64,000 nucleotides of DNA from assembly GCA_037953625.1 (NCBI GenBank), contig CM075649.1, positions 118,913,290 through 118,977,289 of the forward strand. Reading direction: 5' to 3'. Numbering within the stretch: position 1 is the first letter of the stretch; each line of letters opens with the position of its first letter. This document shows positions 32,166 to 42,498 of the stretch, piece by piece. Both the position numbers and the translations under genes were made by a program. The notes below the pieces were generated by a model. The model did no database searches. It was not told the DNA's origin and saw only the letters and a list, made by a program, of their open reading frames with translations. Source of the stretch: Crotalaria pallida (taxonomy: Eukaryota; Streptophyta; Magnoliopsida; Fabales; Fabaceae).

Positions 32166-32354
32166 CCAACACCAGCTAAAAGAAAGATTAAAGGAAATGT
32201 AAGAATGAAATGTGAAGCATGGACTATGTCCTAAATGGAAATAAGATGAACGATGATGATGAATTAAAAGATAAGGATTGGTAACAGATTTTGTTTGCAT
32301 TCATGCCTTGATTGCTCCAGTTTGTGAGGGTTTTTCCCTTTTATACTATTAACG

Positions 32355-32525
32355 CTGGGCGGAGGAAGCCTGTAAGTCGTGAGTGCATGGCTATGCCTGT
32401 AAGTCCTACAACGCCGGGAGATGGGAACCCGTAAGTCGTGAGTGCAGGGCTAAGCCCGTAAGTCCTATGCAGAGCAAAGCTCGTAAGTCATGAGTGTAGA
32501 GCAAAGCTCGTAAGTCCTACCACCT
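32355..32525. repeat. TekC LTR hairpin array (GTAAGTC units)
   Basis: About six units each end in GTAAGTC and are preceded by a small hairpin: GGC-TAT-GCC, GGG-AA-CCC, GGGC-TAA-GCCC, and GAGC-AAA-GCTC twice. Stems differ but stay complementary. The 3' LTR copy is at about 37165-37325. Confidence 0.7.
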
Positions 32526-33036
32526 CCAAACTGTGATGCCCCGGGAAATTGTTAAGATCAGCATGCATCATGCCATTAACAATAAGATTACTTGCTGGAG
32601 TACAAAGGGTTTGACATGTGTATATGCATTTGTAAATTATTACTACTTGAATACTTGTGTTTTGTTGTTTTTAGCCTCTGTTATTTATTATTCGTTTTAA
32701 CGTGATTAGCTATGACTTACTCCCTTGTTGCCCTTGTAGGTAATCAAGGTCCCATTTTCACAGAAAATGGAGTAGGAACGGCAAGGGATATGAGATTCCC
32801 TTCCCGACCATTGGAGTTGAGAACCATGCTCTGGGTTGCGAGTAGTATCTTAAGTAGCTCAGAGTCCAATTGCTATTAAATAAATTAGTTTGAACTATTG
32901 TGTTTTGTTATTGGACAGGTTTTGTTGATTTGCTTCCGCAATTGAATAATAAATTTATGAAATTATTTGTGAAAAATTATTCTCAATTTTCATTATAATA
33001 AATAAATCAAGGTTAGATAGTTGGGTCGTTACAAAG

Positions 33037-33049
33037 TGGTATCAGAGCC
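33037..33049 (+). promoter_or_regulatory. TekC primer-binding site (initiator-Met tRNA type)
   Basis: TGGTATCAGAGCC lies 3 bases after the 5' LTR end. Confidence 0.92.
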
Positions 33050-33210
33050 TGGTTCAAACTCTCGGCCTATGGAATATGGCCACACATGCTATAAGCTGTG
33101 ATAACTCTGGATTGAGTTACGAGTAGATTAGGACTAAGTCAGTAGGATGTAATATATATATTGTTGTTTTAAATATAATTGTTATCTTTGATGAATAGCA
33201 TAACGTAGTA

Positions 33211-34215
33211 ATGGCCTCAAGAAACGCTTGCCATACTGACGAATCCCTCGATCGTATCGCTACAATCTTGGAGCATCTGGCTAATAGGCAAGCTGTTGGT
33301 CCGTCCGAGTTCAAAGGATTAGCCGATTTTAGGAAGTGTGACCCTCCAAAGTTTCACGGTGGAGCTAACCCTGAGGAGGCGCAGATTTGGATTCAGGAAC
33401 TGGAAAAGATATTTCAGACAATTCCATGTGATGAGGAGCAAAAAGTTACCTATGCTTCTTATGTCCTGGTAGGTCCCGCAGACAACTGGTGGAAGTATAC
33501 GAAACAAGCCTTAGAGCATGAGAACAAACAGATTACTTGGGGCGTTTTCGTAGAGAAATTCTATGAGAAGTTCTTCCCTGAAGATATAAGAAACAAGAAG
33601 GAAATCGAATTCCTGGAGCTGAAACAGGGAACCATGACTGTTGGGGAATATGCTACGAAATTTGAAGAACTAATGAAGTACTCTCCATACTTCACTCTTC
33701 GCCCCGACGAGAATGCTAAGTGTGTTCGCTTTGAGAATGGGTTAAGGCCTGATATTAAGCCATTCGTAAGTGGACAATGCATCCGACACTTGGCAACTTT
33801 GGTGCAACGTTGTCGTATCACCGAAGATGACCTCAAGGCAAAGGTGGTTTATGAGCGACCACAGCAAAATTAACAAAATTATGGTCCCCACCGTAATCGC
33901 GAAAAGAACAATCGTCACCATAATGACCACAACAAGAGTCCCTACGATAAGAACGGATAAGGGAAAAAGAGTGAGGAGAAACCAACAGACGGTAGTATAC
34001 CAAGATGTGATAAGTGCCACAAGTTCCATGGTGGAAGATTTTGTTGGACTGCGCAACCTAAAACCTGCTTCAATTGGGGAAAACAAGGACACATCTCCCC
34101 ATACTGTCCCGAAAAGAATAAAACCCAAGGCGGTGCGATACCCAAACCCAACACCGGTGTCAAAGTTTTCATGATGATGGGGAGCGAAGCCAATCCGTCA
34201 AAGGATTTAGAATAA
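33211..34215 (+). pseudogene. gag: TekC gag, two in-frame stops and a damaged zinc knuckle
   Basis: The capsid-type Gag starts at ATG 33211 and is open for 220 codons, with Ty3/gypsy gag motifs FRKCDPPKFHGGANPEEAQ, DNWWKYTKQAL, FYEKFFPEDIRNKKEIEFLELKQG and YATKFEELMKYS. In-frame TAA codons lie at 33871-33873 and 33958-33960; the same frame then continues to TAA 34213-34215, for 334 codons in all. The zinc knuckle (about 34060-34101) reads CFNW-GKQGHISPYC: the second metal-binding Cys is Trp, so the CX2C pair is lost. An upstream CDKCH remains. It would be a truncated product lacking RNA binding. No protease or RT follows. Confidence 0.85.
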
Positions 34216-34839
34216 GTTAGTGTCTTTGAGCCTTTGTCTGGATCTAGCATAAGTTAGTTGTCTCTTGAACCATTGTCTGGATTTAGCATAAGCTAGTTGT
34301 CTTTTGAATCGTTTCCTTGTAGAATTATGTTGATTTTGAAATCTTATGTTTTCTTTGTTTAGAATATGCAAACTATTTGAAATTTGAAATCTCAGACCTC
34401 AGCTTTTACCAAGTGGCCTAGATGTGTTCACCCCAAATCAATTCATTAGTAATTACGTAGTAAGCCTATTCATAAAATAGCAATACTCAATAAAATCACC
34501 TCAGTCGACTTGAAAAGTTTGAGATGTGACCCTAAGAGTAGATATTATGTCATAGGTGGCCGTAGTAAGCTTATCCTTCTTATCAAAACCTAAACCTATA
34601 TAAGCTACACCCAAAGAATACCTAAGCATGTCTTTCATGTTTATAAAAGAAGAAACCAAGTTAGAAACCATCCTTGTAATCAGTGAACAACCCAAGGTCT
34701 TTTTCCAAAAGAGTGTTAGTTTATTCCTTTGTCGTAAAGTTGAGTTTACCATTAACCTCGTGCCTAAGATTGATCCCATTCGTTAACCCCGCACCAATCG
34801 GCATCCATAAAAAAAAAATTGGTTGCGAACTATGCTGAT
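34216..34839 (+). other. TekC internal spacer between gag and chromodomain remnant
   Basis: About 620 bp with no recognisable coding sequence. Short antisense ORFs have no motif. A purine tract AAGTGGGGGAGAG lies at its end (34841-34853), overlapping the start of the chromodomain remnant. Confidence 0.5.
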
Positions 34840-34844
34840 TCCAA

Positions 34845-35063
34845 GTGGGGGAGAGTTCACCCATCGAACCCACCAGTGTACCCTTGCGAGAAAACCTAAC
34901 GTTCGAAACCGGTTCCGTTCGGATCGAAGATAGGAAGATTAAGCGATTGCGAGGGAAGGAAATTTCATTAGTAAAGGTCGCATGGGAGTGTGGTAATGTT
35001 AATGTCATCATTTGGGAGCTAGAAAGTCAGATGAAGGAAGGGTACCCGTATCGGTTCGAGTAA
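34845..35063 (+). pseudogene. Chromodomain C-terminus of a lost TekC pol
   Basis: A 72-codon open frame ends in TAA. It reads PLRENLTFETGSVRI, DRKIKRLRGKEISLVKVAW and IIWELESQMKEGYP. This is the typical end of Tekay/Del pol: the linker after integrase followed by a group of chromodomain residues ending WELE..M...YP. In chromoviruses the domain tethers integrase to chromatin. Everything upstream of it in pol is gone. No methionine is required, since it was part of a polyprotein. The class is sure enough to place TekC among chromoviruses. Confidence 0.8.
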
Positions 35064-35105
35064 GTACTGTTTTCCAAATCGAATTTCGGGGACGAAATTC
35101 TGTTT

Positions 35106-35118
35106 AAGTGGGGGAGGA
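35106..35118 (+). promoter_or_regulatory. TekC polypurine tract
   Basis: AAGTGGGGGAGGA abuts the 3' LTR. It is preceded by the inverted repeat GAATTTCG-GGGA-CGAAATTC at 35081-35100. Confidence 0.88.
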
Positions 35119-37838
35119 TGTAAGGCCCTATATTTTCATAAATAAATACATATTAAAGTATTTAAAATAATAATGTTATTATATTGAATAAAATAATGAA
35201 TTTTCAGAAATTAGGTTAAAATACTCGAGTGTTTTAGCAAGGACTCGAGTATAATCCTTAGTTGTTTGAAAAATTTGAATTATGAGTCGAAAGACTCGAG
35301 TCTTTCATAAAAGACTCGAGTGTTCTTTGAACTGCTGAAAAAGTCTCGAGTAAAGGGAAAGATACTCGAGTATTTCGAGCAGTTCTGCAAAAAAATATAA
35401 GTCGGTTTCAAACCAAATTGGAGCTAACAGCTCGTTCCACTTAGTTATAAGCACCTAGCTGAACCTTGCTTCGTAGGGAGGTAACCTGGAACTATAAATA
35501 AGTGCTTTGGAGGGCTAGAAACACATTTGTAACACCCTAAACCCGAATTCTCATACATCACCCTCTGTTTTCAAGTGCAAACTTTGCACCTTCGATTCTC
35601 CCTCTTCACCCAACCAAATTCTGTGAAACTAAAACACAATCAAAGTTCTATTTCCAATCTTGAGATAGAACCAAGTCCCATCGAAAACCAGTCCCTGTAG
35701 CTCAAGTTCTAAGTCTTCAAAGTTAAGTGTTCTAAAGCTGAAAACAGAGTGCAAATCAGCACCTGCAACCTCTCTTTCTCGAATTGGTTTGGTAAATCCA
35801 GGAACCCTCTTGATCTCAAATTTGTTTCTGATTAAAGTTAGCATCCCCTAGTTTCTTAAGCTAACTTATTTCGTTCTTCTCCATGCCCTATTCGTGGTGA
35901 GTTTGATGGCCAAAGTTCGCTGTTCAAGTGTAGGACTTGAGTGTTGAGAAACTCAAGCTTTGATCCAGTCCTTTTCCTCTTCAACCAATCATTCCTCTAG
36001 CTTCTCTAAGGTAAGGGGGAAGTTACCTAATCACGAGAATGGTATATAACAAGCTAAATCCATAGGAACCAATATGAGGTTCATGGGAAATATAGTTTGA
36101 ATTAGGAATCTGGCTTGGAGGTCGGGAACTCACTGTTTTTATGTTCAAACAAGTTTAATTGGACCTAATGATGCTCATTGGATTGATTTGCGAACTTAAA
36201 ACCAAGTAGAACTGAGATTCATATGTTAAATTGGACTTTGTCTATGTTTTGTGCAATTCTGTGATAGATGCTATTTGATGTTGTTTCAGCTGTGTTTAAG
36301 TGGGATAACATATTTGTTTTATGTGCCTATGTCGTTGTTTTGCATAGGAATGGAGAAATAAAGCAAGGAAATCGAATTGGTGCTTAAAACGCAGAAAACT
36401 GGTGCTGTTGCAGCAAAAAGACTCGAGTAGTTTAAGGAAGACTCGAGTATTCTGGGAATTTGGACGAACACTCGAGTGGATCTTTAAAGACTCGAGTATT
36501 TTTGCATAAACAACTCGCGTAGTCAAGAACCACTCGAGTAGTTTGAACAATTTTTCAGAAATACTTATTTTCTTATAATTAACTCGTTTAATACTATCCT
36601 ATCTTAATCCCGTTGGTTGATAGCTATCCTGGAGGTGTCCTGCTGGAATTTTATTCAGTGGTTGATTATTTCCCTACAGGAGTCCCAACGGAAGTGCGTA
36701 CACCCATTTGGTTGATATTATCCCTAACGTCCCAGTGAAAGTTTTATTCACTTGGTTGATATTTTCTATGGGAGTCCCAATGGGGTCGTTGCAATAAATA
36801 TCCGCCAATAGGAGGCTGTGCCCCGACGGATTATTAAATGAATAATTATACGCTATTCCTAAAACCATCACAAGGTGGCTGGGCCGCTGATGGATTTTCT
36901 GAAAAGAGAATTGAAATTTAGTAAAACCCATCATAAGGTGGCTATGCCTCTGACGGTCTTTTTCGGAAAGCACCAACACCAGCTAAAAGAAAGATTAAAG
37001 GAAATGTAAGAATGAAATGTGAAGCATGGACTATGTCCTAAATGGAAATAAGATGAACGATGATGATGAATTAAAAGATAAGGATTGGTAACAGATTTTG
37101 TTTGCATTCATGCATTGATTGCTCCAGTTTGTGAGGGTTTTTCCCTTTTATACTATTAACGCTGGGCGGAGGAAGCCTGTAAGTCGTGAGTGCATGGCTA
37201 TGCCTGTAAGTCCTACAATGCCGGGAGATGGGAACCCGTAAGTCGTGAGTGCAGGGCTAAGCCCGTAAGTCCTATGCAGAGCAAAGCTCATAAGTCATGA
37301 GTGCAGAGCAAAGCTCGTAAGTCCTACCACCTCCAAACTGTGATGCCCCGGGAAATTGTTAAGATCAGCATGCATCATGCCATTAACAATAAGATTACTT
37401 GCTGGAGTAAAAAGGGTTTGACATGTGTATATGCATTTGTAAATTATTACTACTTGAATACTTGTGTTTGTTGTTTTTAGCCTCTGTTATTTATTATTCG
37501 TTTAACGTGATTAGCTATGACTTACTCCCTTGTTGCCCTTGTAGGTAAACAAGGTCCCATTTTCACAGAAAAGGGAGTAGGAACGACAAGGGATATGAGA
37601 TTCCCTTCCCGACCATTGGAGTTGAGAACCATGCTCTGGGTTGTGAGTAGTGTCTTAAGTAGCTCAAAGTCTAATTGCTATTAAATAAATTAGTTTGAAC
37701 TATTGTGTTTTGTTATTGGACTGGTTTTGTTGATTTGCTTCCGCAATTGAATAATAAAGTTTTGAAATTATTTGCGAAAAATTATTCTCTATTTTCATTA
37801 TAATAAATAAATCAAGGTTTGATAGTCGGGATGTTACA
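35119..37838 (+). mobile_element. TekC 3' LTR, 2,720 bp
   Basis: Same plan as the 5' LTR. It keeps the second palindrome doublet that is incomplete in the 5' copy. TATA is at 35493-35500. It ends GATGTTACA, followed by GATAT. Confidence 0.88.
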
Positions 37839-37843
37839 GATAT

Positions 37844-38393
37844 ACCATTGCAAAGCTTGAATCTTGAGCTTTGCAAAGATACTGAATTCGTGTGTTGAGG
37901 CTGAGTGTAGCTCAAGAATTGAATCCTAGAAGAGGAAGTGTTGGAGCTGTCTCAGGTTTCCTAGAGCTTACTTTGGAGTTCGATTTTGGTAAGCTCGATC
38001 AACCTCTCCATGTAAATCTTGTTCCTTTAGTTAGTACGAATTGTAGAGAGTAGTTAGAGACTAATTTCCCCAATTTTTATTGTTGTTTCATGTGTCAACC
38101 AAATCAATCTTGGTACTCTGTTGGAATTGCTTTGTTTCAGTGTGGACTTTGGGGAACTCAGTGTTGTAAGACTTATTCCTGTCAAGTTTCTGTTCCTACA
38201 CGAATTTGAGATAAGTGGGAAGCTATACATTCACTAGAATAAGGTTTAATTACTAGATTTTGTGATTGAAAGCCACCATGAGGCTTAAAGGGCTTAGTTT
38301 GAAATAGAATATAGGCTTGGAGGCCATTCTGTGTGTTGCAATTGTTGGAGCATGTTTGTTATGTTGCATGTGAGCTAAATGCAAGTTACTTTC
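37844..38393 (+). mobile_element. TekD LTR, segment 2
   Basis: Resumes TekD after TekC (the duplication is 37839-37843). It is related to TekG 46810-47350, for example GAGTTCGATTTTGGTAAGCT. It ends at the Siv2 insertion with CTTTC. Confidence 0.8.
38389..38393. repeat. Siv2 left target-site duplication (CTTTC)
   Basis: Identical to 44065-44069. Confidence 0.85.
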
Positions 38394-39350
38394 TGTGAAA
38401 ACCTACAATCGGTGGTTGAAACAAATAGGAACACTAGGAGAACACCTAGAAGGGGGGGTTGAATAGGTGTTATAGAAACTTTGAAAGATTTTCGCAAGAA
38501 ACAAATCTAAACGATTAAAACCAATGAAAATCAATCAATTAACAAATATTATATGATCATAGATTAAGCGGAAACAATCAACACCAATATTCTTATTGAT
38601 TAACCTAGTTATGAAAATGATTTTCCCCAAATTAATTTTGCACAATTAAGATTCAATTCAATCAATAATGAAAAATCACTTTTTCTAGGTTTTCAACCAA
38701 GAACACAATTAATAACAAGAATTGTAAAGAGTAGAGAGTTTAGAGATACGACACAGTGATTTATCCTGGTTCACTTTCATCCACTTGAAAGCTACTCCAG
38801 TCCCCTCTTCAACCAAGAGAGATTCTTCACTATGAGGAATTAGAGTTTCTCAAATTACAAGTAAATGCCTCACAAGACTTCCTTCTTGCTAGCCTACAAG
38901 AGATACCACACCCTTGCCTTGTAACCCTATTGATATCTAATCTAACCTCTTCTCTTGCTTGCCGATACCCTCACTACAAGACTTCCAATTGCTTGCTTCA
39001 CTCACAAGACTTCCAAATGCTTGTTCTTCAACAAGGCTTCCAAGTGCTTGATGAAATGCCTCACCAAGGCTTCCAATGAAACTTGATTGATTCACAAAAT
39101 CAAGGCTTCCAATGTTGTAGATAGCTTGCCTTTTGCAAAGATTACAACTCAAATGAAAAACAATAACAATCCTATGAATCTCTTTCAAAAGCTATGAAAT
39201 ATCAACATGAGAGATTCAAGGTTCTTGATCAAAGAATATGAAAATGAGAGCTTTGATCTTGAGAGAGTGAGAGAGAATAGTGTGGCTTTGATTCTTTGTA
39301 AAATTGTGTATCAAAATGATTCTAGTTAATAGAAATGATTAGGAAAAGGT

Positions 39351-39357
39351 TTATATA
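39351..39357 (-). promoter_or_regulatory. TATA box in Siv2 LTR
   Basis: TATATAA on the minus strand; the copy in the 5' LTR is at 43452-43458. The palindrome cluster is directly upstream in transcription direction. Confidence 0.65.
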
Positions 39358-39437
39358 GAATACCCAAAAGTTAGGAATGGTTAGAAGTGCTTTTGAGAAG
39401 TGAAAAACGCATTTTAAAAACCATATCTGATCGTGTT

Positions 39438-39609
39438 ACTCGAGTAGAAAAAGTGTTAATCGAGTAAAACATGATTTAATCGAGTAAGCCGAAAGTCTGC
39501 AAAAATTTACTCGAGTAAAAGTGCAGATAATCGATTATCAAAAGTTTGTTAATCGATTATCAGTTCAAAATACACTGTTAATCGATTATCAAAAATCTGT
39601 TAATCGATT
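39438..39609. repeat. Mixed palindrome cluster, Siv2 LTR (ACTCGAGT, AATCGAGT, AATCGATT)
   Basis: Octamers start at 39438 (ACTCGAGT), 39458 and 39478 (AATCGAGT), 39509 (ACTCGAGT), and 39529, 39551, 39580, 39602 (AATCGATT). Successive distances are 20, 20, 31, 20, 22, 29 and 22 bp. The other LTR carries the same cluster from 43539, with one member (AATCAGT) broken by a 1-bp loss. Confidence 0.92.
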
Positions 39610-39964
39610 ATTAACATTAAAAATCACTTAAAACTTGTTTTCTCAAAAACTAAACCTTTTCTTTCAAACCTTTAAGCCACCTATTGATTTTAGGCAAAGT
39701 GAATACTAAAAATATGATATAATCATGCAATCAAAAGAGATTCACTACCCTCTAATAATTCTACCCAAACTCATAAACTAAAAGACTTGTGAGGCTAAAG
39801 ATAAAACAATAAAACATAAACTACCAAACTAAGTCTTCATGAGTTGACTCTCTCTTCATCACTTGATGTTTGTTGTTGCTTGTTGAGCTTGATCTTGATC
39901 AACACATTTGTAGCTTGTTCAAAACCTTTTGGCATTTATCAAAACATTCTTCATGGATCTTACA

Positions 39965-40643
39965 ATCTCCCCCTTTTTGAAAATGACAAACATGTTTTGA
40001 ATTTATGAAGTTCATTGAAATTGTTGATGCTTGAACCATTTGATCACTTGGTGAGCCTCTTGCTCTCCCTCAATTAATGCTTTTGACATTTGAAATCCAA
40101 TTGAGTAAGCTTGACTCTCCCCCTATCTCCAACAACTTTGCTCAACCTACATAAAAACAACAAAAAAACAACCTTTCTCCAAACATACCATTTCATTTCT
40201 CCAAAATGATCAAAACAAAATATTTCTCCCCTTTTTCAAATCTTTCAAATCTCCCCTTTTTCAAAACATAATATTTCTCCCCCTTTGGCATTATCAAAAA
40301 GAAATATATACCAATTGAAATATAAGATCTAAGCCAAAATAGAGAGATTAATGAGATATAACAACCAAAGCATGATACCAATTGTAAAACAATTGTAAGA
40401 ATTTGATACCAATAGAATTTTCTCAATAGTATAAACAATATCACATTATAAGAAATAATACCAATTGAGAGAATTATGAGCAATATTCAACAATATCAAA
40501 TTGAAAATACCAATTGTATAATATCGAATGTTACCAATTTGTAGGATTTTCTCCTTGATACCAATTGAAGAAGATCAATAATGTCAATTGTATCAAATGT
40601 GTATAGACCTTCATTTGCTTCTTCAATCATACCTACAAAACAA
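39965..40643 (-). mobile_element. Siv2 3' non-coding region with repeated polypurine tracts
   Basis: On the minus strand, purine tracts appear at 39965-39979 (primer for plus strand), near 40115-40126, and at several sites in 40225-40285 (GGGGAGAAATA type). Repeated polypurine tracts are typical of Sireviruses. The multiple ATACCAATTG-like words here are unexplained. No ORF is credible. Confidence 0.7.
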
Positions 40644-42428
40644 TCATGCTTTGCTTTTTGGTATCCAAATGGTTTTGGATCCATTTTTGTTAGTGTAGGG
40701 ACTCTCACCCTTTTTCATCCAAACAAACTTTCCTTTAGGTATACCATGCACTTTAATATAACACACATTTGAAGTATGTCCATGAGTACCACAATAGAAA
40801 CATGTGGGTGTATTTGAAAAATAAACCTTTGAAAAATCAACAACATTTCTATGAGATTTACTCTTAGCATTAGTATAACCCAAACCAAATTTGTTTGAAT
40901 TTTCTCTTTGAAAATTTAACAATGTTCTCAATCTAATATCACCATTTGTGAAACTTGCAAGCTTATTTTTCAAAATAGCATTTTCATCCTTAAGCAACTT
41001 GCAATCCTCACAATCAACCACAATATTCAATCTACTAGCACAATCACAAGAAGAACTAGCATATATAAGATCAAGAGTTTCATTTTGAAGATTAAGCTCA
41101 TCAACTTGTTTTTGAAGATCAAAAATCTCTTGTTGATGTTTCAAAATGAGCTTCTTCCTTTCAATATTTTTCAAAGCTAGTTTCTTGAGATGTTCATGCA
41201 TTTCTTCATAAGCATTATATAAGATTTCATATTTGGAAGAAATTTCGGATTTAGTTTCACTTACATCTCTTTCGTAGCTTTGCTCACTTGATTCATCATT
41301 TGAACTTTCCTCTTCATTTACTAGAGCTATCAAGTTGAGACAAGCGGCATCTTCATCATCCGAAGAACTATTCAATGTGCTTTTATTGTCTTTTTCATCA
41401 TCACTATTCCAAACTATGTATGCCCTTTTAGTTTTCTTTTCTTTCTCCTTCTTCTTGAGATACTTAGAGCATGAGTACTTGAGATGACCGGGCTTTCCAC
41501 ATTCATGGCAAACTATTCCTTCTTTTGAAGTCTTTGTCTTGTAGTGTGGGGAATTCTTCTCTTTACTTTTGTCCTTATTCAACCTTCCTTTTCTCCTTAG
41601 AATTTTATTGAACTTTCTTAGTAGAAGCTTCATCTCCTCTTCATCAATGTCCGAATCGGAATCTTCATTATCAACATCATCATCAGAACTCTCTTCCTTT
41701 TGATATGACCTTTGAGCTTTAAGAGCAATTCCTTTTCTTTCTCCATACTTGACCGATTCTTCATGCTTATGCACACGTTGAAGCTCCATTTCATGTTCTT
41801 GTAGCTTTCCGAAAAGTGTTGCTAAGTCCATTGTGTCCAAGTCCTTTGATTCAACAATTGCGATAACCTTGAGTTGCCATTCCCTACTTAGACATCTTAA
41901 AACTTTGTTAACAAGTTCACAATTCAAGAAAGTTTTACCAAGAGCAATGAGATGATTAACAATATGAGTAAAACGTTTTTGCATAAAACATATAGATTCA
42001 TTAGGCAACATACGAAACAATTCATATTCATGCATCAAAGAATTTAATCTAGCACGCCTAACTTCACTAGTGCCTTCATGTGTGACTTGCAAGGTGTCCC
42101 ACATTTCTTTGGCATCTTTACATTGGGAGACTCTAAAGAACTCATCATAAGATAGAGCGGAGGTGATGATATTCTTTGCTTTTAAATCATATTGAATTTT
42201 CCTTTTATCATCATCGGTCCACTTATCTTTGGGAGTTAGGGTAAGCACACCTTCTACATCTTTTGAGGGAATATGAGGACCATTTTCAATGGCTTCCCAA
42301 ATGTTCACATCTATAGCTTCTATAAAGATTCTCATCCTAATTTTCCAATAACCATAACCCTCTCCACCAAACATAGGAGGGCGATTAATTGAAGCACCTT
42401 CACCACCAAAAGGATTCGTAGAACCCAT
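40644..42428 (-). CDS. gag: Siv2 Gag, intact, Sirevirus type (594 aa)
   Basis: This is a capsid-like Gag that would bind and package element RNA. The N-terminus (residues 18-50, PPMFGGEGYGYWKIRMRIFI) is the copia gag N-terminal region, followed by the UBN2-type core at about 75-225 (ITSALSYDEFFRVSQCKDAKEMWDTL, RARLNSLMHEYELFRML). Acidic and lysine-rich linkers follow. Zinc knuckle 1 is C307-C310-H315-C320; a long coiled coil spans about 400-490; knuckle 2 is C543-C546-H551-C556. Two knuckles and a long C-terminal extension are usual for Sireviruses. The chain ends naturally (IWIPKSKA) where a full element would continue to protease and integrase. The start follows the primer site by 56 bases. 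There are no internal stops, so Gag could still be made. Confidence 0.92.
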   Translation of the reverse strand: MGSTNPFGGEGASINRPPMFGGEGYGYWKIRMRIFIEAIDVNIWEAIENGPHIPSKDVEGVLTLTPKDKWTDDDKRKIQYDLKAKNIITSALSYDEFFRVSQCKDAKEMWDTLQVTHEGTSEVRRARLNSLMHEYELFRMLPNESICFMQKRFTHIVNHLIALGKTFLNCELVNKVLRCLSREWQLKVIAIVESKDLDTMDLATLFGKLQEHEMELQRVHKHEESVKYGERKGIALKAQRSYQKEESSDDDVDNEDSDSDIDEEEMKLLLRKFNKILRRKGRLNKDKSKEKNSPHYKTKTSKEGIVCHECGKPGHLKYSCSKYLKKKEKEKKTKRAYIVWNSDDEKDNKSTLNSSSDDEDAACLNLIALVNEEESSNDESSEQSYERDVSETKSEISSKYEILYNAYEEMHEHLKKLALKNIERKKLILKHQQEIFDLQKQVDELNLQNETLDLIYASSSCDCASRLNIVVDCEDCKLLKDENAILKNKLASFTNGDIRLRTLLNFQRENSNKFGLGYTNAKSKSHRNVVDFSKVYFSNTPTCFYCGTHGHTSNVCYIKVHGIPKGKFVWMKKGESPYTNKNGSKTIWIPKSKA

Positions 42429-42484
42429 TGTAGTTTCCTCAAGGATCTTAACGAAAAAGCTCTATGCTCGTGTCTTTCGACCGA

Positions 42485-42496
42485 GCTCTGATACCA
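42485..42496 (-). promoter_or_regulatory. Siv2 primer-binding site (initiator-Met tRNA type)
   Basis: TGGTATCAGAGC on the minus strand, two bases after the 5' LTR end. Confidence 0.92.
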
Positions 42497-42498
42497 AT

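Larger units (their letters stand above)
30326..33033 (+). mobile_element. TekC 5' LTR, 2,708 bp
   Basis: It runs from TGTAAGGCCCTATATTTT to GTCGTTACA. It contains ACTCGAGT clusters (30430-30564, 31614-31690), a TATA box at 30686 and hairpin-rich repeats (31800-32525). The 3' LTR is 12 bp longer, partly because the second palindrome doublet is incomplete here. Confidence 0.88.
30326..37838 (+). mobile_element. TekC: Tekay-type Ty3/gypsy with gag and chromodomain remnant only
   Basis: Complete LTR to LTR (7.5 kb): 5' LTR 30326-33033, primer site, gag pseudogene, chromodomain remnant, polypurine tract and 3' LTR 35119-37838. Protease, RT, RNase H and integrase are missing entirely. Keeping both ends of the coding region suggests one large internal deletion of a chromovirus. 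It is inserted in the TekD LTR. Confidence 0.88.
38394..39964 (-). mobile_element. Siv2 3' LTR, 1,571 bp
   Basis: On the minus strand it runs from TGTAAGATCC to GGTTTTCACA. It holds a palindrome cluster (39438-39609) and a TATA box 81 bp downstream of it (39351-39357). The ORF at 38937-39188 is not considered a gene. Confidence 0.92.

Noticed and set aside
38937..39188. ORFs inside the Siv2 LTRs (also 42890-43298)
   Set aside because: They sit within LTRs, are not maintained between the two copies in a way that suggests coding, and overlap on both strands.
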